Below, piece after piece: positions 1 to 11,639 of a DNA stretch of 64,000 nucleotides; position 1 is the stretch's first letter; each line of letters opens with the position of its first letter. Made by a program: the position numbers and the translations under genes. The notes under the pieces were generated by a model that was given only the letters and a program-made list of their open reading frames with translations, was not told the DNA's origin and searched no databases. The DNA is from Bathynomus jamesi (lineage: Eukaryota > Arthropoda > Malacostraca > Isopoda > Cirolanidae). The stretch is taken from contig JAJOZX010001871.1 in assembly GCA_023014485.1 (NCBI GenBank), positions 637,501-701,500 on the forward strand, given 5' to 3'.

Positions 1-480
1 ACTTGTATTAGGTTTAAAATATGATCACTCTGATTTTCATTTATGTATTGTTCGCAATTTGTTAACATTTGAAAATTGGGTGTTAATGTGCAATCTCGTT
101 AGGCCTATTAAAACCTTTCATTCGTTTCCATTTCTACTGTCTTCTAATTTGCGGAAAGTACTTGAATGTATGTATGTTTTTTCATGTTTGTTCTTGTTTG
201 CCTCATGAAAGAACTTTTTTGAAGGAGGAAGGCGAGGCTCAATCCTTTCTTAAATTTTTTTGATGGAAGGTGAAGACGAATCATTTTTAAAATTTATTTT
301 TTTAAATTTAATTTTTTTAAATTTATTTTTTAATTTTTTTTTTTTTGAAGGACCATGAAGGACACCTCATAAAGGAGGGACCGCCATGAAGGACGGTGGA
401 GGACCGCCATGAAGGACGGTGAGGGGGGGAAATTTTCAAATTGATCCATTGCTGTCTCACATTTTGACACTATACTACTG
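1..480. repeat. AT-rich flank with a short minisatellite
   Basis: No gene is seen. The stretch is AT-rich, with poly-T/poly-A runs at about 290-345, followed by a GC-richer minisatellite at about 346-427 built on the phrase ACCGCCATGAAGGACGG, repeated two to three times. It leads directly into the truncated 5' end of a retrotransposon. Confidence 0.6.
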
Positions 481-1877
481 AGGGGGTGGATCTGGTGTGG
501 GATCTAATGCAGAAGTTGTTTGACCAGGAGGTGATTCCGGATGAGTGGCGGACCAGCATCATAGTGCCTATATTCAAAGAGAAGGGAGATGTACAAGATT
601 GCACGAATTATAGAGGGATCAAGCTAATATCACATACAATGAAGATATGGGAGCGAATAGTGGAGAGTAGGTTGAGAACTTGAGAGACGAAGCGGAAGTG
701 TCAGTGGAACAGTTTGGATTTATGCCGGGAAGGAGAACGACAGATGCAGTTTTTGCATTGAAACAGTTGGCAGAGAGGTACAGAGAGGGGCAGAAGGCGT
801 TGCACATGGTTTTTATTGATTTGGAGAAGGCATATGATAGGATACCACGGCAGGAAGTTTGGAGATGCTTAAGGGAAAAGATGGTACCGGAGAAGTATGT
901 TAAACTGATCAAAGGGATGTACAGGGGAGTAACAACTAAGGTGAGGAGTAGCGTGGGTGTGTCAGAGAGCTTTTGGGTGGAAGTTGGTCTGCACCAAGGA
1001 TCAGCTTTGAGCCCCTTCCTTTTCAATGTGGTATTCGATGTTTTGACGGACAGGATTAGAGGGGAGGCGCCGTGGTGCATGATGTACGCAGACGATGTTG
1101 TGTTGAGTGGGGAGACGAAAGAGGAGGTGGAGCAGCAGTTGGAAAATTGGAGAGAGGCGTTGGAAAGTAGGGGGATGAGAATTAGCCGAAAGAAGACCGA
1201 ATATATGAGATGTGATGTGCAGCAGGACCGAGGAGGGGAAGTGACATTGAGTGGAGAGCGTGTTAAGACGGTGGAGTATTTTAAATACTTGGTGTTAACA
1301 GTGGATGCAGAGGGGGGAGCAGAGAGAGAGATAAAATGTAGAATACAGTCGGGGTGGAAGAACTGGAGAGACGTATCAGGGGTGCTCTGTGATAAGAGGG
1401 TCCCAGTGAAACTGAAGGGAAAGGTATTCAAAACAGTGGTGAGGCCGGCAATGTTGTATGGAATGGAGATTGTGCCAATGAAGAAGAGCAATGAAAGAAA
1501 AATCGATGTGGCTGAAATGAAGATGTTGAGATGTATGTGTGGAGTGACGAGGAGGGATAGGGTCAGAAATGAGCATATAAGAGGAACAGTGAAGGTGGCG
1601 GAAGCATCTAAGAAGGTGCAGGAGGCCAGGCTGAGGTGGTATGGACACGTCAGGAGAAGAGAGGAGGAGTATGTGGGGCGCAGAGTGCTGGAGATGGAGT
1701 TGCCGGGACGGAGAAGAAGAGGAAGACCGAAGATGAGATGGAGGGACTGTGTGGTGGCGGACATCAGGGAGAAGGACTTGGAGGAGGACGCGGTATACGA
1801 CAGAGGAGAGTGGAGAAGACGAACCAATAACAGCGACCCCATGTAAAGATGGGATAATAAGCTGCGGAAGAAGAAGA
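481..1877 (+). mobile_element. 5'-truncated RTE-like non-LTR retrotransposon (reverse transcriptase region)
   Basis: Carboxy-terminal part of a LINE polyprotein, which copies its own RNA at a chromosomal nick. Two reading frames (486-683 and 680-1846) are one gene split by a frameshift near 680. Visible RT motifs are YRGIKL near 615, FIDLEKAYDR (motif A) near 815, HQGSALSPFLF (motif B) near 995 and YADD (motif C, catalytic Asp pair) at about 1085. After the RT come RWYGHV and a GRPKMRW block, typical of the RTE group. The gene ends NSDPM-stop at 1846, followed by a short tail ending in GAAGAAGAAGA; simple-repeat tails are usual for RTE. The endonuclease half is missing, so the copy is dead. 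Family placement within RTE is from memory of motifs. Confidence 0.85.
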
Positions 1878-3115
1878 TTGTACGTGGGTTTGCTCGAAAG
1901 TTCACTTTTACAAATAGTCAAGAAACCCACTAGAGAACGCAGTATTCTAGATTTAGTGTACAGTAAGTAAAGACCTAGACTTAATTGATAATATCTCTGT
2001 AGGAGACTACTTTTCCACCAGTGATCATAGGCAAATAACATTTCAAATTAAAATTAATGTTCATAATTCGGAGAGCCTGGAATACGTTTTGGATTTTAAA
2101 AGAGCTACATTTTGTGACATGAAACTGCAACTTTCAACTCATAATTGGGATGAGATTCTATGATATTAATGACACATGGAGTTCTTTTATTTTAGTTATT
2201 TTAAATGTTTAGAATCAAGTAATATCTCATTACGTGAAAAGAGGCTAGCGAAGTCTGTTAAACTAAATGGTGGAATGCTGAACTGAAATTAAAAGTAGCT
2301 TAACGTTAAAAAGGAACACGTATTTTAAATTTAAAGAAACAAATAATTTGTTCGATGAAAATGCTTACAAGCTTTTGAGAAGGCGAAGCAAAAAACTTAT
2401 TGGAAAAAGTAAGCACAACTATGAGCTATATGTAGTGAACCAAATTAAATCGAATTGGAAGGAATTCTATAATTACAGTATGTTGAGAATAAAAAAGTAG
2501 TTTCGCAGACTATCGGTCCACTCGTAGACGAAAACAGAAAAAAATTTACGATCACTCATAAATTAATTATCAAAGTTTTAAATAACTTCTATTCTGTGTT
2601 TACTGCCGAAAATATGAAAAACATTTCTGTTCTCGTAATCATGCTCAGTGATGATCATTAAAAGCTTCATGATTTTATCATTAGTGAAAGTGAAGTACTC
2701 TCGGCCATAGATAAAATTGATCCGAATAAAATTCCAGGTCCAGATAAGCTCAACCATAGGGTACTTAAAGAGATGAACTGCCAAAAGTCTTTTCTCTCAC
2801 ATACAGTATATATTTAATATATTGTTACAATCTGAAGAAGTTCCGTTCTCTTAGAAACTTGCAAACATTACGCCAATATTTAAAAAAGGGGACAAATCGC
2901 TTCCGGGAAATTATCGTCCCATTAGTCTGACTTCAGTAGATGGTAAGCTTACGGAGACGATCGTTAGGGACAAAATATCCACTCACTTAAAAATAAATAA
3001 ATTAATCAAAGATTCTCAACATGGCTTTCGACGTAATCATTCTTGTTTTGCTAATTTGTTTGACTTCTTCACTGACATTGTAAATATGTATGATGAGAGT
3101 AAAACAGTAGATGTT
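1878..3115 (+). mobile_element. 5' part of a CR1/L2-like LINE, interrupted at 3115 by element 1
   Basis: Degenerate LINE coding sequence. From about 1885 the translation has the endonuclease C-terminal phrases TRERSILDLVYS and STSDHRQITF, followed by frameshifted sequence. At 2890-3115 it enters the RT: NYRPISLTS, DSQHGFRRN and SCFANLFDFF are legible. Coding stops exactly where the inverted-repeat element starts. The RT resumes in phase at 20398, so 1878-3115 and 20398-21432 are one insertion broken by the 17-kb element. Many stops and frameshifts show it was already decaying, or decayed after the split. Confidence 0.85.
3110..3115. repeat. Left target-site duplication GATGTT of element 1
   Basis: GATGTT directly precedes the AGTAGTATAGCC terminus. 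The same six bases follow the opposite terminus at 20392-20397. Deleting the element plus one copy restores the LINE phrase KTVDV followed by IYFDFQKAF without loss, which fixes the insertion boundaries to the base. Confidence 0.93.
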
Positions 3116-3174
3116 AGTAGTATAGCCGCAAAAGGGGAGAGTGCAAGAATGTTGCAGGTTATTATGTAATGTTG

Positions 3175-3345
3175 CAAAGGGGGGTGGGGGTTGTTGCAAA
3201 GGGGGGTGGGGGGTTATAAAAAAAAGAAAAAAAAAGGAAAAAAAAAAAGAACAAAAAAAGAAAAAAGAAGTAAAAAGAAAGAAAAAAATTCCCCCAAAGG
3301 GGGGGATGCTGCAGGTGCAACAAGGGGGGTCATGAAACTTGGAGG
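3175..3345 (+). repeat. G-rich subterminal repeat of element 1
   Basis: Tandem phrases GTTGCAAAGGGG and GGGGGGTGGGGG followed by a long A/G purine tract. The mirrored C-rich copy is at about 20255-20335. Runs of four to six G at short spacing could form a quadruplex near the element end. Confidence 0.7.
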
Positions 3346-3453
3346 CGGCGTTATCCCCCAAGAGAAAGAAGGAGGAGGAGGAGAGAAAGGAGGAGAGGTG
3401 TTCACCTGGCAGGAGCCAAGTGCACATTAAGACTTCCAGCCGGGCTGGCGTTG

Positions 3454-3460
3454 TTTTATA
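3454..3460 (-). promoter_or_regulatory. Outward-facing TATA-like box near left terminus
   Basis: On the minus strand reads TATAAAA followed by CAACGCCAGCCCGGCTGG. The same site lies on the plus strand at 20134-20140, and a related CTTATAAGACAGC occurs in the element 2 terminus near 36700. Conservation at three termini is the argument for function; transcription is not shown. Confidence 0.4.
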
Positions 3461-3487
3461 GGCTCCTAATCAGCCAGAATCAGCCAG

Positions 3488-3758
3488 TTGGCTGAGCCAA
3501 GGGGGGAGAGGTACATATGCAGGAGGTACACATGCAGTAGGTACACATGCTGAAGGTACACATGCTGGAGGTACACACACACATACGCACACATGCAGGA
3601 GTACACATGCAGTAGGTACACATGCTGGAGGTACACACATACGCACACATGCAGGAGTACACATGCTGGATGTACACATGCAGTACACATGCTGGAGGCA
3701 AACATGCAGGAGAGAGAGAGAGAGAAGAGAGAGACACCTGAAGGAGGAAGATACATGC

Positions 3759-3794
<36 letters not shown>

Positions 3795-3800
3795 TGAAGG
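3488..3800 (+). repeat. CATGC/GGAGGTACACA minisatellite and (GA)n tract
   Basis: Tandem variants of CACATGCAGGAGGTA and CACATGCTGGAGGTA, with (CACA) interruptions, run into (GA)n separated by repeated CACCTGAAGGAGG. The mirrored version is at 19735-20080. Long open frames here are repeat artefacts. Confidence 0.9.
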
Positions 3801-3966
3801 AGGGAGAGAGACACCTGAAGGACAGAGTGGAGTTCTCCCCCAATTTATTTTCGTTTCCCTAACCTAAGAGGCCACTAAGGGGTTTACCAAAGGGCCAGAA
3901 ATAGAAGAGCAGAGCTCCTTACTCGGCTGGAGCCGAGGGGGAATGGTTCTTCACCAGCTTCGCGAT

Positions 3967-3975
3967 CTTTTATAA
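3967..3975 (-). promoter_or_regulatory. Second outward TATA-like box (left arm)
   Basis: Minus strand GATTATAAAAGATCGCG, also at 19580-19588 on the plus strand in the right arm. It is followed in the outward direction by a GC-rich stretch with CGGCTCCGGCCGAG. Candidate core promoter only. Confidence 0.35.
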
Positions 3976-4699
3976 TCCTCTATTCTGGCTGAGTTGCCAG
4001 ATAGCGCAAGGTATTCAGTTGCCAGATAGCGCCATGTGTCCCATTAATCGTGTAACACATATATGACGGCTGTTATTCCAAATGTACTTGTATATATAAT
4101 AAACTAATGAACCATATAAAATACCACAATATATATTTATATGGTTATTCAGTCTGAAGATTCAACCGTATAAAATAACACAAGCGCCTCTTTCATTACG
4201 CTTTAATAGAATTAACAAAGTTACCCTATTTCGTTAGACAGAAAACGAATTTTTATAAGGGTTACCCAACGAATTATGAGAGCATCACCGAATTAAAACT
4301 TTTATGGGTAACTATATCGACATAAGCTTATTATTGTAACGTTTGCTCCCAATATAAATTTTCCTAAAAACAGTAAAACCAATTAATTTATAAAATAATT
4401 ATGAAACTTCATTTAAATAATTACGATACAATTCCAACAAACGAGATGAAAACTTATGAAACATATAGCCTCATTCCTGCGACGAAAAAATGAAAAATGA
4501 CGAAAAATAAAGAAATTATTCATTTGGAATTGCCCAAGCCACTATAGCGGGGTCGGAGAATATCTGTTCTTTTAAACATCTTATTTCTGCTTATAAATAA
4601 CTTTTTAGACACTTGATTTTTATATAATATTTAAGTCACGAATAACAGTGGGAAAAACGTCCGGAAAAGAAAATTATGAACATCTCCTTCCAGACCACT

Positions 4700-4741
4700 C
4701 TTGATATATATATATATATATATATATAATAAACAACTCAT

Positions 4742-4784
<43 letters not shown>

Positions 4785-4895
4785 TGAAAGGCAGAAGCTA
4801 AATCAGTTCGAATCGTGTCCCTAGAGACCTTTTTCGTTCGAATCGTGTCCCTAGAGACCTTTTTCGTTCGAATCGTGTCCCTAGAGACCTTTTTC
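4700..4895 (+). repeat. (TA)n, (AC)n and a 29-bp triplicate
   Basis: (TA)n at 4703-4728 and (AC)n at 4742-4783 precede three tandem copies, at about 4817-4895, of a unit containing CGTGTCCCTAGAGACC and TTTTTCG. The mirrored block is at 18220-18305. Confidence 0.85.
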
Positions 4896-5026
4896 GGGTC
4901 GAGGGATTATCCTTCTACAAGCTATTCGAGCAGAAATCACCACTGACTTCAGATATTAATATTGTCATTGTTATTACTTCTACAAATATTTACGCGTAAT
5001 TTGTATGGTGTCATATAGGAATATAA

Positions 5027-5068
<42 letters not shown>

Positions 5069-5284
5069 TGAATTTACCGTGTACACCATGTTTGGCAAAC
5101 GCTTTAGTGATGCAAGCCTCATTTACTGATGCATATTATATCTATCGGGCAAATAACTTTTAATTCAGTCACTGATTGACCCTCTAATACCGCAACAGCA
5201 CAAATTATTGAGTAGAATGTTGTGTTCTATTACATCAAACAACTTACTCATACCCACTGCCATAATTTTCTTTTATCATAAATC

Positions 5285-5354
5285 AGCCGAGCAACTACGT
5301 TAAGCGACGTTGGATCTGAGTGGTAGTTGGATGAGGAGTCATCCACCGTAGCAG
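5285..5354 (+). repeat. 5S rRNA-like block 1 (left arm)
   Basis: Contains GTTAAGCGACGTTGG, then GGTAGTTGGATGAGG, resembling the internal control region of 5S rRNA (TTAAGCA.CGTTGGG...TTGGATGGG). Only about 70 bases match, so it is a derived fragment, not a 5S gene. It is followed by ATTCGATAAATG and an ATAAAA-type polyA context. Confidence 0.5.
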
Positions 5355-5539
5355 ATAATTTACATTCGATAAATGTAATGAAATAATTAAATAAAATATG
5401 CATTTATTTTTATATCACGGATGGAGTCGATGTAGACAATGCAGGATGAATCCAATTAAATTCTACTTATGGCACAGTTTGTTTCTAGTGAGAAAGGAAA
5501 GCCTATGTTCTTAGTGAATGGGTTTTATATGTAAGAGAT

Positions 5540-5756
5540 CAGCAAAGCCCAGCTGTTCATCATTCCACATAATAAAATAAAGTGGTTGGCAGATAAACGG
5601 GTATCCTACGTGTCCTAGTGGTTAAGACGCTGGGGCTGTTGATGGTTCAAACTGTAGGTCTAAGGTGGTCATTACACATAATAAAAGAAAGTGGTCGGCA
5701 GATAAATGGGTGCCCTATGTGTCCTAGTGGTTAAGACGCTGTGCTGTTTGATGGTA
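5540..5756 (+). repeat. Fragment(s) of the tRNA-derived SINE body
   Basis: Two successive pieces carry the SINE phrases CAGCTGTTCATC, AAAGTGGTTGGCAGATAAA and GTGGTTAAGACGCTG, matching the body of the full-length copies at 62111 and 62407. Heads are missing. Confidence 0.7.
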
Positions 5757-5962
5757 TTCAAATAACGGGGTATGCTTGTATGAGTTTACAATTACATCAT
5801 TATAGCTCTGCATTACGCAGTATATGCGGCTTAATAATATTTCACCGCTTAAAGTGTAAGGTAACCTGTACTCGATATGAAGGGCATTCATATCGTTCAG
5901 TACTATTTTTGTTCCCACTTTACAAAAATGAAACACCAAATAATTGTCCCCCGAACCCCATC

Positions 5963-5998
<36 letters not shown>

Positions 5999-6110
5999 AT
6001 ATAATCGTACATTCCCCAGCTATGTTTGTATATTAACAGCTCGTGCACACACACACACACACATACACACACATACACACAACACACACACCACACACAC
6101 ACATACATGA
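5963..6110 (+). repeat. (TA)n and (AC)n microsatellites
   Basis: Compound simple repeat. The apparent open frames ([12 protein letters not shown]) are simple-repeat artefacts. The mirrored tract at 16945-17130 is much longer. Confidence 0.95.
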
Positions 6111-6664
6111 GGAAGGGGTATCCGACAAGCTGGGTCAATTCAAAGAACACCTGTTGGTTGATACTTCCCCACCCCCCAATTTTGGAGCGAACCTTTTGCA
6201 CTTCTAGTCATCCATGCCTTTGAATTGTATTTAAAAATGATTTTATTAAAGGCAGTGGTTATTTCTCTTGCAATCTTGTATGGTATCAGTTTCCTAGTTT
6301 ATTGAAATGAATGAAAATAATAATAGTAATATGCCTTTCCATTTTTTATCGTGCATTTTCAAAATTAGCACACACAGACCGGAAACCAATGCATTTTTCA
6401 TCTCTCCTGGCTACCTTTTGAAGGATTATCGAACCACAGTTTAATGTGGAAACGAATCCTCTTTTAAAATATAATTAGAGGGTGTATAATTAGAGGGTGT
6501 ATATATATATATGAATATGAAGGACTGTAGTAGCTCGTTTCACCGAAATAAACCAAAACAAGCGATCGTGTTCGGATCATCGATTCGTCCCCAGAGACCT
6601 TTTTCGGGCCCAGGGCCTGATAAATCTCTCTACATTCGTCAAAATATTACCCTGCCCCATACCC

Positions 6665-6745
<81 letters not shown>

Positions 6746-7156
6746 AATTTACCGTGGCACACCATGTTTGGCAAACGCTTTAGTGGTGCAAGCCTCATTT
6801 ACTGATGCATATTATATCTATCGGGCAAATAACTTTTAATTCAGTCACTGATTGACCCTCTAATACCGCAACAATACAAATTATTGAGTAGAATGTTGTG
6901 TTCTATTACATCAAACACCTTACTCATATCTATATAAATTGAATTTACCGTGGCACACCATGTTTGGCAAACGCTTTAGTGATGCAAGCCTCATTTACTG
7001 ATGCATATTATATCTATCGGGCAAATAACTTTTAATTCAGTCACTGATTGACCCTCTAATACCGCAACAGCACAAATTATTGAGTAGAATGTTGTGTTCT
7101 ATTACATCAAACAACTTACTCATACCCACTGCCATAATTTTCTTTTATCATAACTC

Positions 7157-7226
7157 AGCCGAGCAACTACGTTAAGCGACGTTGGATCTGAGTGGTAGTT
7201 GGATGGGGAATCATCCACCGCAGCAG
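7157..7226 (+). repeat. 5S rRNA-like block 2 (left arm)
   Basis: Nearly identical to block 1, and closer to 5S in having TTGGATGGGG. It sits in the second copy of the internal duplication (6745-7315). Confidence 0.5.
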
Positions 7227-7454
7227 ATAATTTACATTCGATAAATGTAATGAAATAATTAAATAAAATATGCATTTATTTTTATATCACGGATGGAGTC
7301 GATGTAGACAATGCAGGTCCTGAGCTTAAATTTTCTAAAACCATAACAATACAAATTATTTCAATAGAATATTATGGTCTATTACATTATTACACCTTGC
7401 CCAGATCCATTACCAATAACCTCAATTTAGTAATAATAACAATTATCTCTCATA

Positions 7455-7491
<37 letters not shown>

Positions 7492-8236
7492 AAGAGAGCG
7501 AGAGTTTTGTTAAAATAAAGGATTCCATTTATAATGAAAAGGTACGACTTGGGATGTCATTCGATTACTGAGAGTTATTAGCAATGAAGTTCAGTAGAGA
7601 TTACCCCAGCTAATATGTATCATACTTCTGAGAAAGTCGAAAACCATACCTATATTATGTTATATCAGTCAGGCTGAGTCTTCTGCCACGTCAGGCGTAC
7701 TCTAGGTTATGCGGTAGAGCAATTTCCCCATGCCGTCAGCCTTCGGACAGTCAGGAATCGTTGGGCGTGATTTCAGACTTTTCCAAAAATATGTAGCCGA
7801 AAATTACCTACTGTACTTACCCTACCATACCTCTTTGTTTAGGAATGTATCGTACTTACTGATATCCTGTAGGGATGATAATTTCTGATTTACATCATTG
7901 GTACACTTAATCTTTTGTATGTTAACAATTTTAGAAAATGTATTGTACATTCCCTTACGCAGATCATGATGCCCAGAAAAAAATTCTTATTTCTTAATTT
8001 GGGCTGCATCAATCCAGAAGCAGAAAAATTCTCAACTGTAGCATTAAACTCGGCTAAGAATTCTCTTTTCCATGCACAGTTGAAACCATTACAATACGAT
8101 AATTTGCCATTTCAAAACTGCCTAAGAAAATATATATATATATATATATATATAAATATATATATATAATGTACTTTTCATAAAGTATTTTTCCTATTTT
8201 AATATAATTAAATAATTTTCTTTTTATCGTGATTCA

Positions 8237-8307
8237 ACCGAGCAACAACAACGTTAAGCGATGTTGGACCTGAGTGGCTGTTGGCTGGGAGGCCATCCGC
8301 CACAACA
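8237..8307 (+). repeat. 5S rRNA-like block 3 (left arm)
   Basis: A more diverged block (GTTAAGCGATGTTGGACC, GTTGGCTGGGAGGCC) directly beyond the polyA signal of the left central gene. The same order (stop codon, AATAAA, block) is mirrored in the right arm. Confidence 0.5.
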
Positions 8308-8383
8308 GTTAATTCACAATCGATAAAGGTTATGAAGTAGAATAAATATGCACTTATTTTATTGAGCACACATGTAGAAATAA

Positions 8384-11262
8384 TTATTGAATATCGTCGA
8401 ATATCACCGTGGACTCGCTCGATGGTGCCTGGGCATACCCCGAGTCCTGTCTCCTCAGGATTGGCGAACGCGTAGAGTCAGGAATCGACGACTCGCCTCC
8501 TGAAGGAGGACAAACATGGTTCAGCATGAAGCCCTGAACAGGCTGTTTATGTCTTTCATATAGCCACTCGAACTCTGAATCTGACATCATTAGCGTGGTG
8601 CTCAAATATCCCAAAGAGCTTGGGCTGCCTGAACTCAGTGCAATAGCTTCATGGCCTTCCTCACTTATATCTGAAAAATCTAGCCTAAAGAGCGAAAATA
8701 GAGACGTTTAATCGGGGTAAGCGAACGAAACATGCTCTTAATATATGTAATTTTATTTTCCATGAAATTACATACTTTAATTATGATCCATATATTTTAT
8801 ATAGAATTAAGTAACCATTCTATTGAATTTCATAAAATCAACGTTGTAGCTATAGCTTAAGACAGTTTCTTACCTTGCCCTCTTTCGGGGGTGCGAGCCA
8901 TCAGAGGATGATGAACGGTTCGGTGACCTGTGTGAAAACCTGCTTGTTCTATTCGGTGTCGATGTACTAGGCCCATCAAACATACGACTCGAATAGCTGA
9001 AATATAATAATCATAATAAACCGTAATATCGTTACTAATAATTCGTTTTACGTAAGGTTTCTACCTTGCGATTTTTCATGTAATATACATACTTTTATTT
9101 CCATGAAATTACATACTTTAATTATGATCTATATATTTTATATAGAATTAAGTATCCATTCTATTGAATTTCATAAAATCAACGTTATAGCTATAGCTTA
9201 AGACAGTTTCTTACCATGCCTTCTTTCGGGGTGCGAGCCATCAGAGGATGATAACGGTTCGGTGCCTGGTGAAGGCTCCCTTACGCTATTCGATGTCGAT
9301 GTACTAGGCCCATCAAACATACGACTCGAATAGCTGAAATATATAATCATAATAACCGTAATATCGTAACTAATAATTCATTTTACGTAAGGTTTCTACC
9401 TTGCGATTTTTCATGTAATATACGTAATTTTATTTCCATGAAATTACATACTTTAATTATGATCTATATATTTTATATAGAATTAAGTATCCATTCTATT
9501 GAATTTCATAAATCAACGTTATAGCTATAGCTTAAGACAGTTTCTTACCTTGCCCTCTTTCGGGGGTGCGAGCCATCAGAGGATGATGAACGGTTCGGTG
9601 ACCTGTGTGAAAACCTGCTTGTTCTATTCGGTGTCGATGTACTAGGCCCATCAAACATACGACTCGAATAGCTGAAATATAATAATCATAATAAACCGTA
9701 ATATCGTTACTAATAATTCGTTTTACGTAAGGTTTCTACCTTGCGATTTTTCATGTAATATACATACTTTTATTTCCATGAAATTACATACTTTAATTAT
9801 GATCCATATATTTTATATAGAATTAAGTATCCATTCTATTGAATTTCATAAAATCAACGTTATAGCTATAGCTTAAGACAGTTTCTTACCATGCCTTCTT
9901 TCGGGGGTGCGAGCCATCAGAGGATGATGAACGGTTCGGTGGCCTGTGTGAAGGCTCCCTTACGCTATTCGATGTCGATGTACTAGGCCCATCAAACATA
10001 CGACTCGAATAGCTGAAATATAATAATCATAATAAACCGTAATATCGTAACTAATAATTCATTTTACGTAAGGTTTCTACCTTGCGATTTTTCATGTAAT
10101 ATACGTAATTTTATTTCCATGAAATTACATACTTTAATTATGATCTATATATTTTATATAGAATTAAGTATCCATTCTATTGAATTTCATAAATCAACGT
10201 TATAGCTATAGCTTAAGACAGTTTCTTACCATGCCTTCTTTCGGGGGTGCGAGCCGTCAGAGGATGATGAACGGTTCGGTGGCCTGTGTGAAGGCTCCCT
10301 TACGCTATTCGATGTCGATGTACTAGGCCCATCAAACATACGACTCGAATAGCTGAAATATAATAATCATAATAAACCGTAATATCGTAACTAATAATAA
10401 TTCATTTTACGTAAGGTTTCTACCTTGCGATTTTACCTGTAATATACGTAATTTTATTTCCATGAAACTACGTAGTTTACTTATGATCTATATATTTTAT
10501 ATAGAATTAAGTATCCATTCTATTGAATTTCATAAAATCAACGTTATAGCCATAGCTTAAGACAGTTTCTTACATTGCCCTCTTTCGGGGGTGCGAGCCA
10601 TCAGAGGATGATGAACGGCTCGGTGGCCTGTGTGAAGGCTCCCTTACGCTATTCGGTGTCGATGTACTAGGCCCATCAAACATACGACTCGGATAGCTGA
10701 AATATAATAATCATAATAAACCGTAATATCGTAACTAATAATAATTCATTTACGTAAGGTTTTTACCTTGCGATTTTACCTGTAATATACGTAATTTTAT
10801 TTCCATGAAACTATGTAGTTTACTTATGATCTATATATTTTATATAGAATTAAGTATCCATTCTATTGAATTTCATAAAATCAACGTTATAGCCATAGCT
10901 TAAGACAGTTTCTTACCTTGTTGTCTTTCGGGGGCACTTGTCATCAGAGGATGATGAGCGGCTAGGTGGTGTGTGCGAAGGAACCCTCACTCTATTCTGA
11001 GCCGAAGTACTCGGGCCATTAAACATACGACTTGAATAGCTGAAGTACAATATAATAATAATAATAATAATAAACCGTAGCATCGTTACTAATAACTCAT
11101 TTTACGTAAGCTTAAATAGCAGCAAGGCTTTAGTTAGTTAGTTAACGTACGAAATAATAATAAAAAACGTGCGACTATTATGTGCTTTTGATTTAATACG
11201 TTTAGTTTAAAACGCCGCGCTATACTTCACATAAAGCCTTTCCAAAGTGCATAACACTGGAG

Positions 11263-11334
<72 letters not shown>

Positions 11335-11619
11335 TCAGTGCTATGCGAACTAAAAAGGGAGATTGACTGTAATGTTTAATATCTCACTTCTTGAAATACA
11401 CAATTTACGAATTGACTCATGCTTATTTATTAATCAATGATAAAAACTAAAACCTAACACATATTCATTATAAAGGTAATATTAACTAACCTCGATAGGC
11501 CTCTGGCATGCCGTTGTCGCCGTTGTCGCCGTTGTCGCCGTTTGGTGCACCTGTGGGTGTCGTGAAATTCGAACGAAGTATTGCTCACGTCAGCAAAATA
11601 CATTGTATCATCGTCATTA
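8384..11619 (-). CDS. Left central gene of element 1: multi-exon protein with seven tandem SR-rich exons
   Basis: I do not recognise this gene. Coding exons with AG/GT borders, in transcription order: 11619-11491; then 11039-10917, 10696-10574, 10352-10230, 10012-9890, 9671-9549, 9333-9215 and 8996-8874; then 8684-8384 with the stop. Exons start one base into a codon and end two bases into one, so each is frame-neutral. The first ends in basic RRQRRQ repeats and has an ATG (MYFADV) that may be the start; upstream exons were not found. The seven middle exons are 41-codon copies, YSSRMFDGPSTSTP then RSPNRSSSSDGSHPRKRA or variants, resembling SR/nuclear-localised proteins. Copy 9215-9333 is 119 bp and would break the frame unless skipped. 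The last exon encodes about 99 residues ending VIFDDIQ. Polyadenylation is probably at AATAAA just past the stop, inside the arm. Confidence 0.72.
8790..11060 (-). repeat. Tandem array of seven exon-plus-intron units of about 340 bp
   Basis: Each unit has a 123-bp exon, an acceptor reading TTTCAG on the minus strand, a donor GTAAG and an intron containing TTTTATATAGAATTAAGTA and CGTAAAATGAATTATTAG phrases. Exon and intron are both duplicated, with higher similarity between units 1 and 3 and between units 2, 4 and 5, which suggests multi-unit duplication steps or conversion. Confidence 0.92.
11264..11333. repeat. (TA)n microsatellite upstream of the exon array
   Basis: About 70 bp of pure TA between the first visible exon of the left gene and the seven-exon array, hence intronic. 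Confidence 0.95.
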
Positions 11620-11639
11620 CTGTAAAAGAGTATAATAAC

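Larger units (their letters stand above)
3116..8395 (+). repeat. Left inverted arm of element 1
   Basis: Reverse complement of 14695-20391. From outside in it holds: the terminus; a G-rich GTTGCAAAGGGG repeat block; a CATGC/GGAGGTACACA minisatellite and (GA)n; a 4.0-4.7 kb unique-looking stretch; microsatellites; SINE fragments; internal duplications (5065-5445 recurs at 6745-7315); three 5S-rRNA-like blocks; and the polyA region of the left central gene. No open gene is visible in the arm. The inner edge is near 8395, a few codons inside the left gene's terminal exon. Confidence 0.88.

Noticed and set aside
619..1905. 428-codon minus-strand open frame
   Set aside because: It is antisense to the RTE reverse transcriptase, has no motif and is rich in Ser/Leu, as expected from the complement of a purine-rich gene.
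1376..2041. 221-codon minus-strand open frame
   Set aside because: Second antisense shadow of the same RT gene, extending into the next LINE.
3466..3862. Overlapping open frames rich in LSLS, CMCT, HTH and ERERE
   Set aside because: They arise from minisatellite and (GA)n repeats in several frames and have no domain content. The same applies at 19693-20124.
5285..5354. Functional 5S rRNA gene
   Set aside because: Only the internal control region is similar; the 5' third and 3' end of a 5S gene are missing.
8790..11060. Regularly spaced repeat array resembling a CRISPR
   Set aside because: Units are about 340 bp, and both repeat and spacer are conserved with splice sites; this is tandem exon duplication in a eukaryotic gene.
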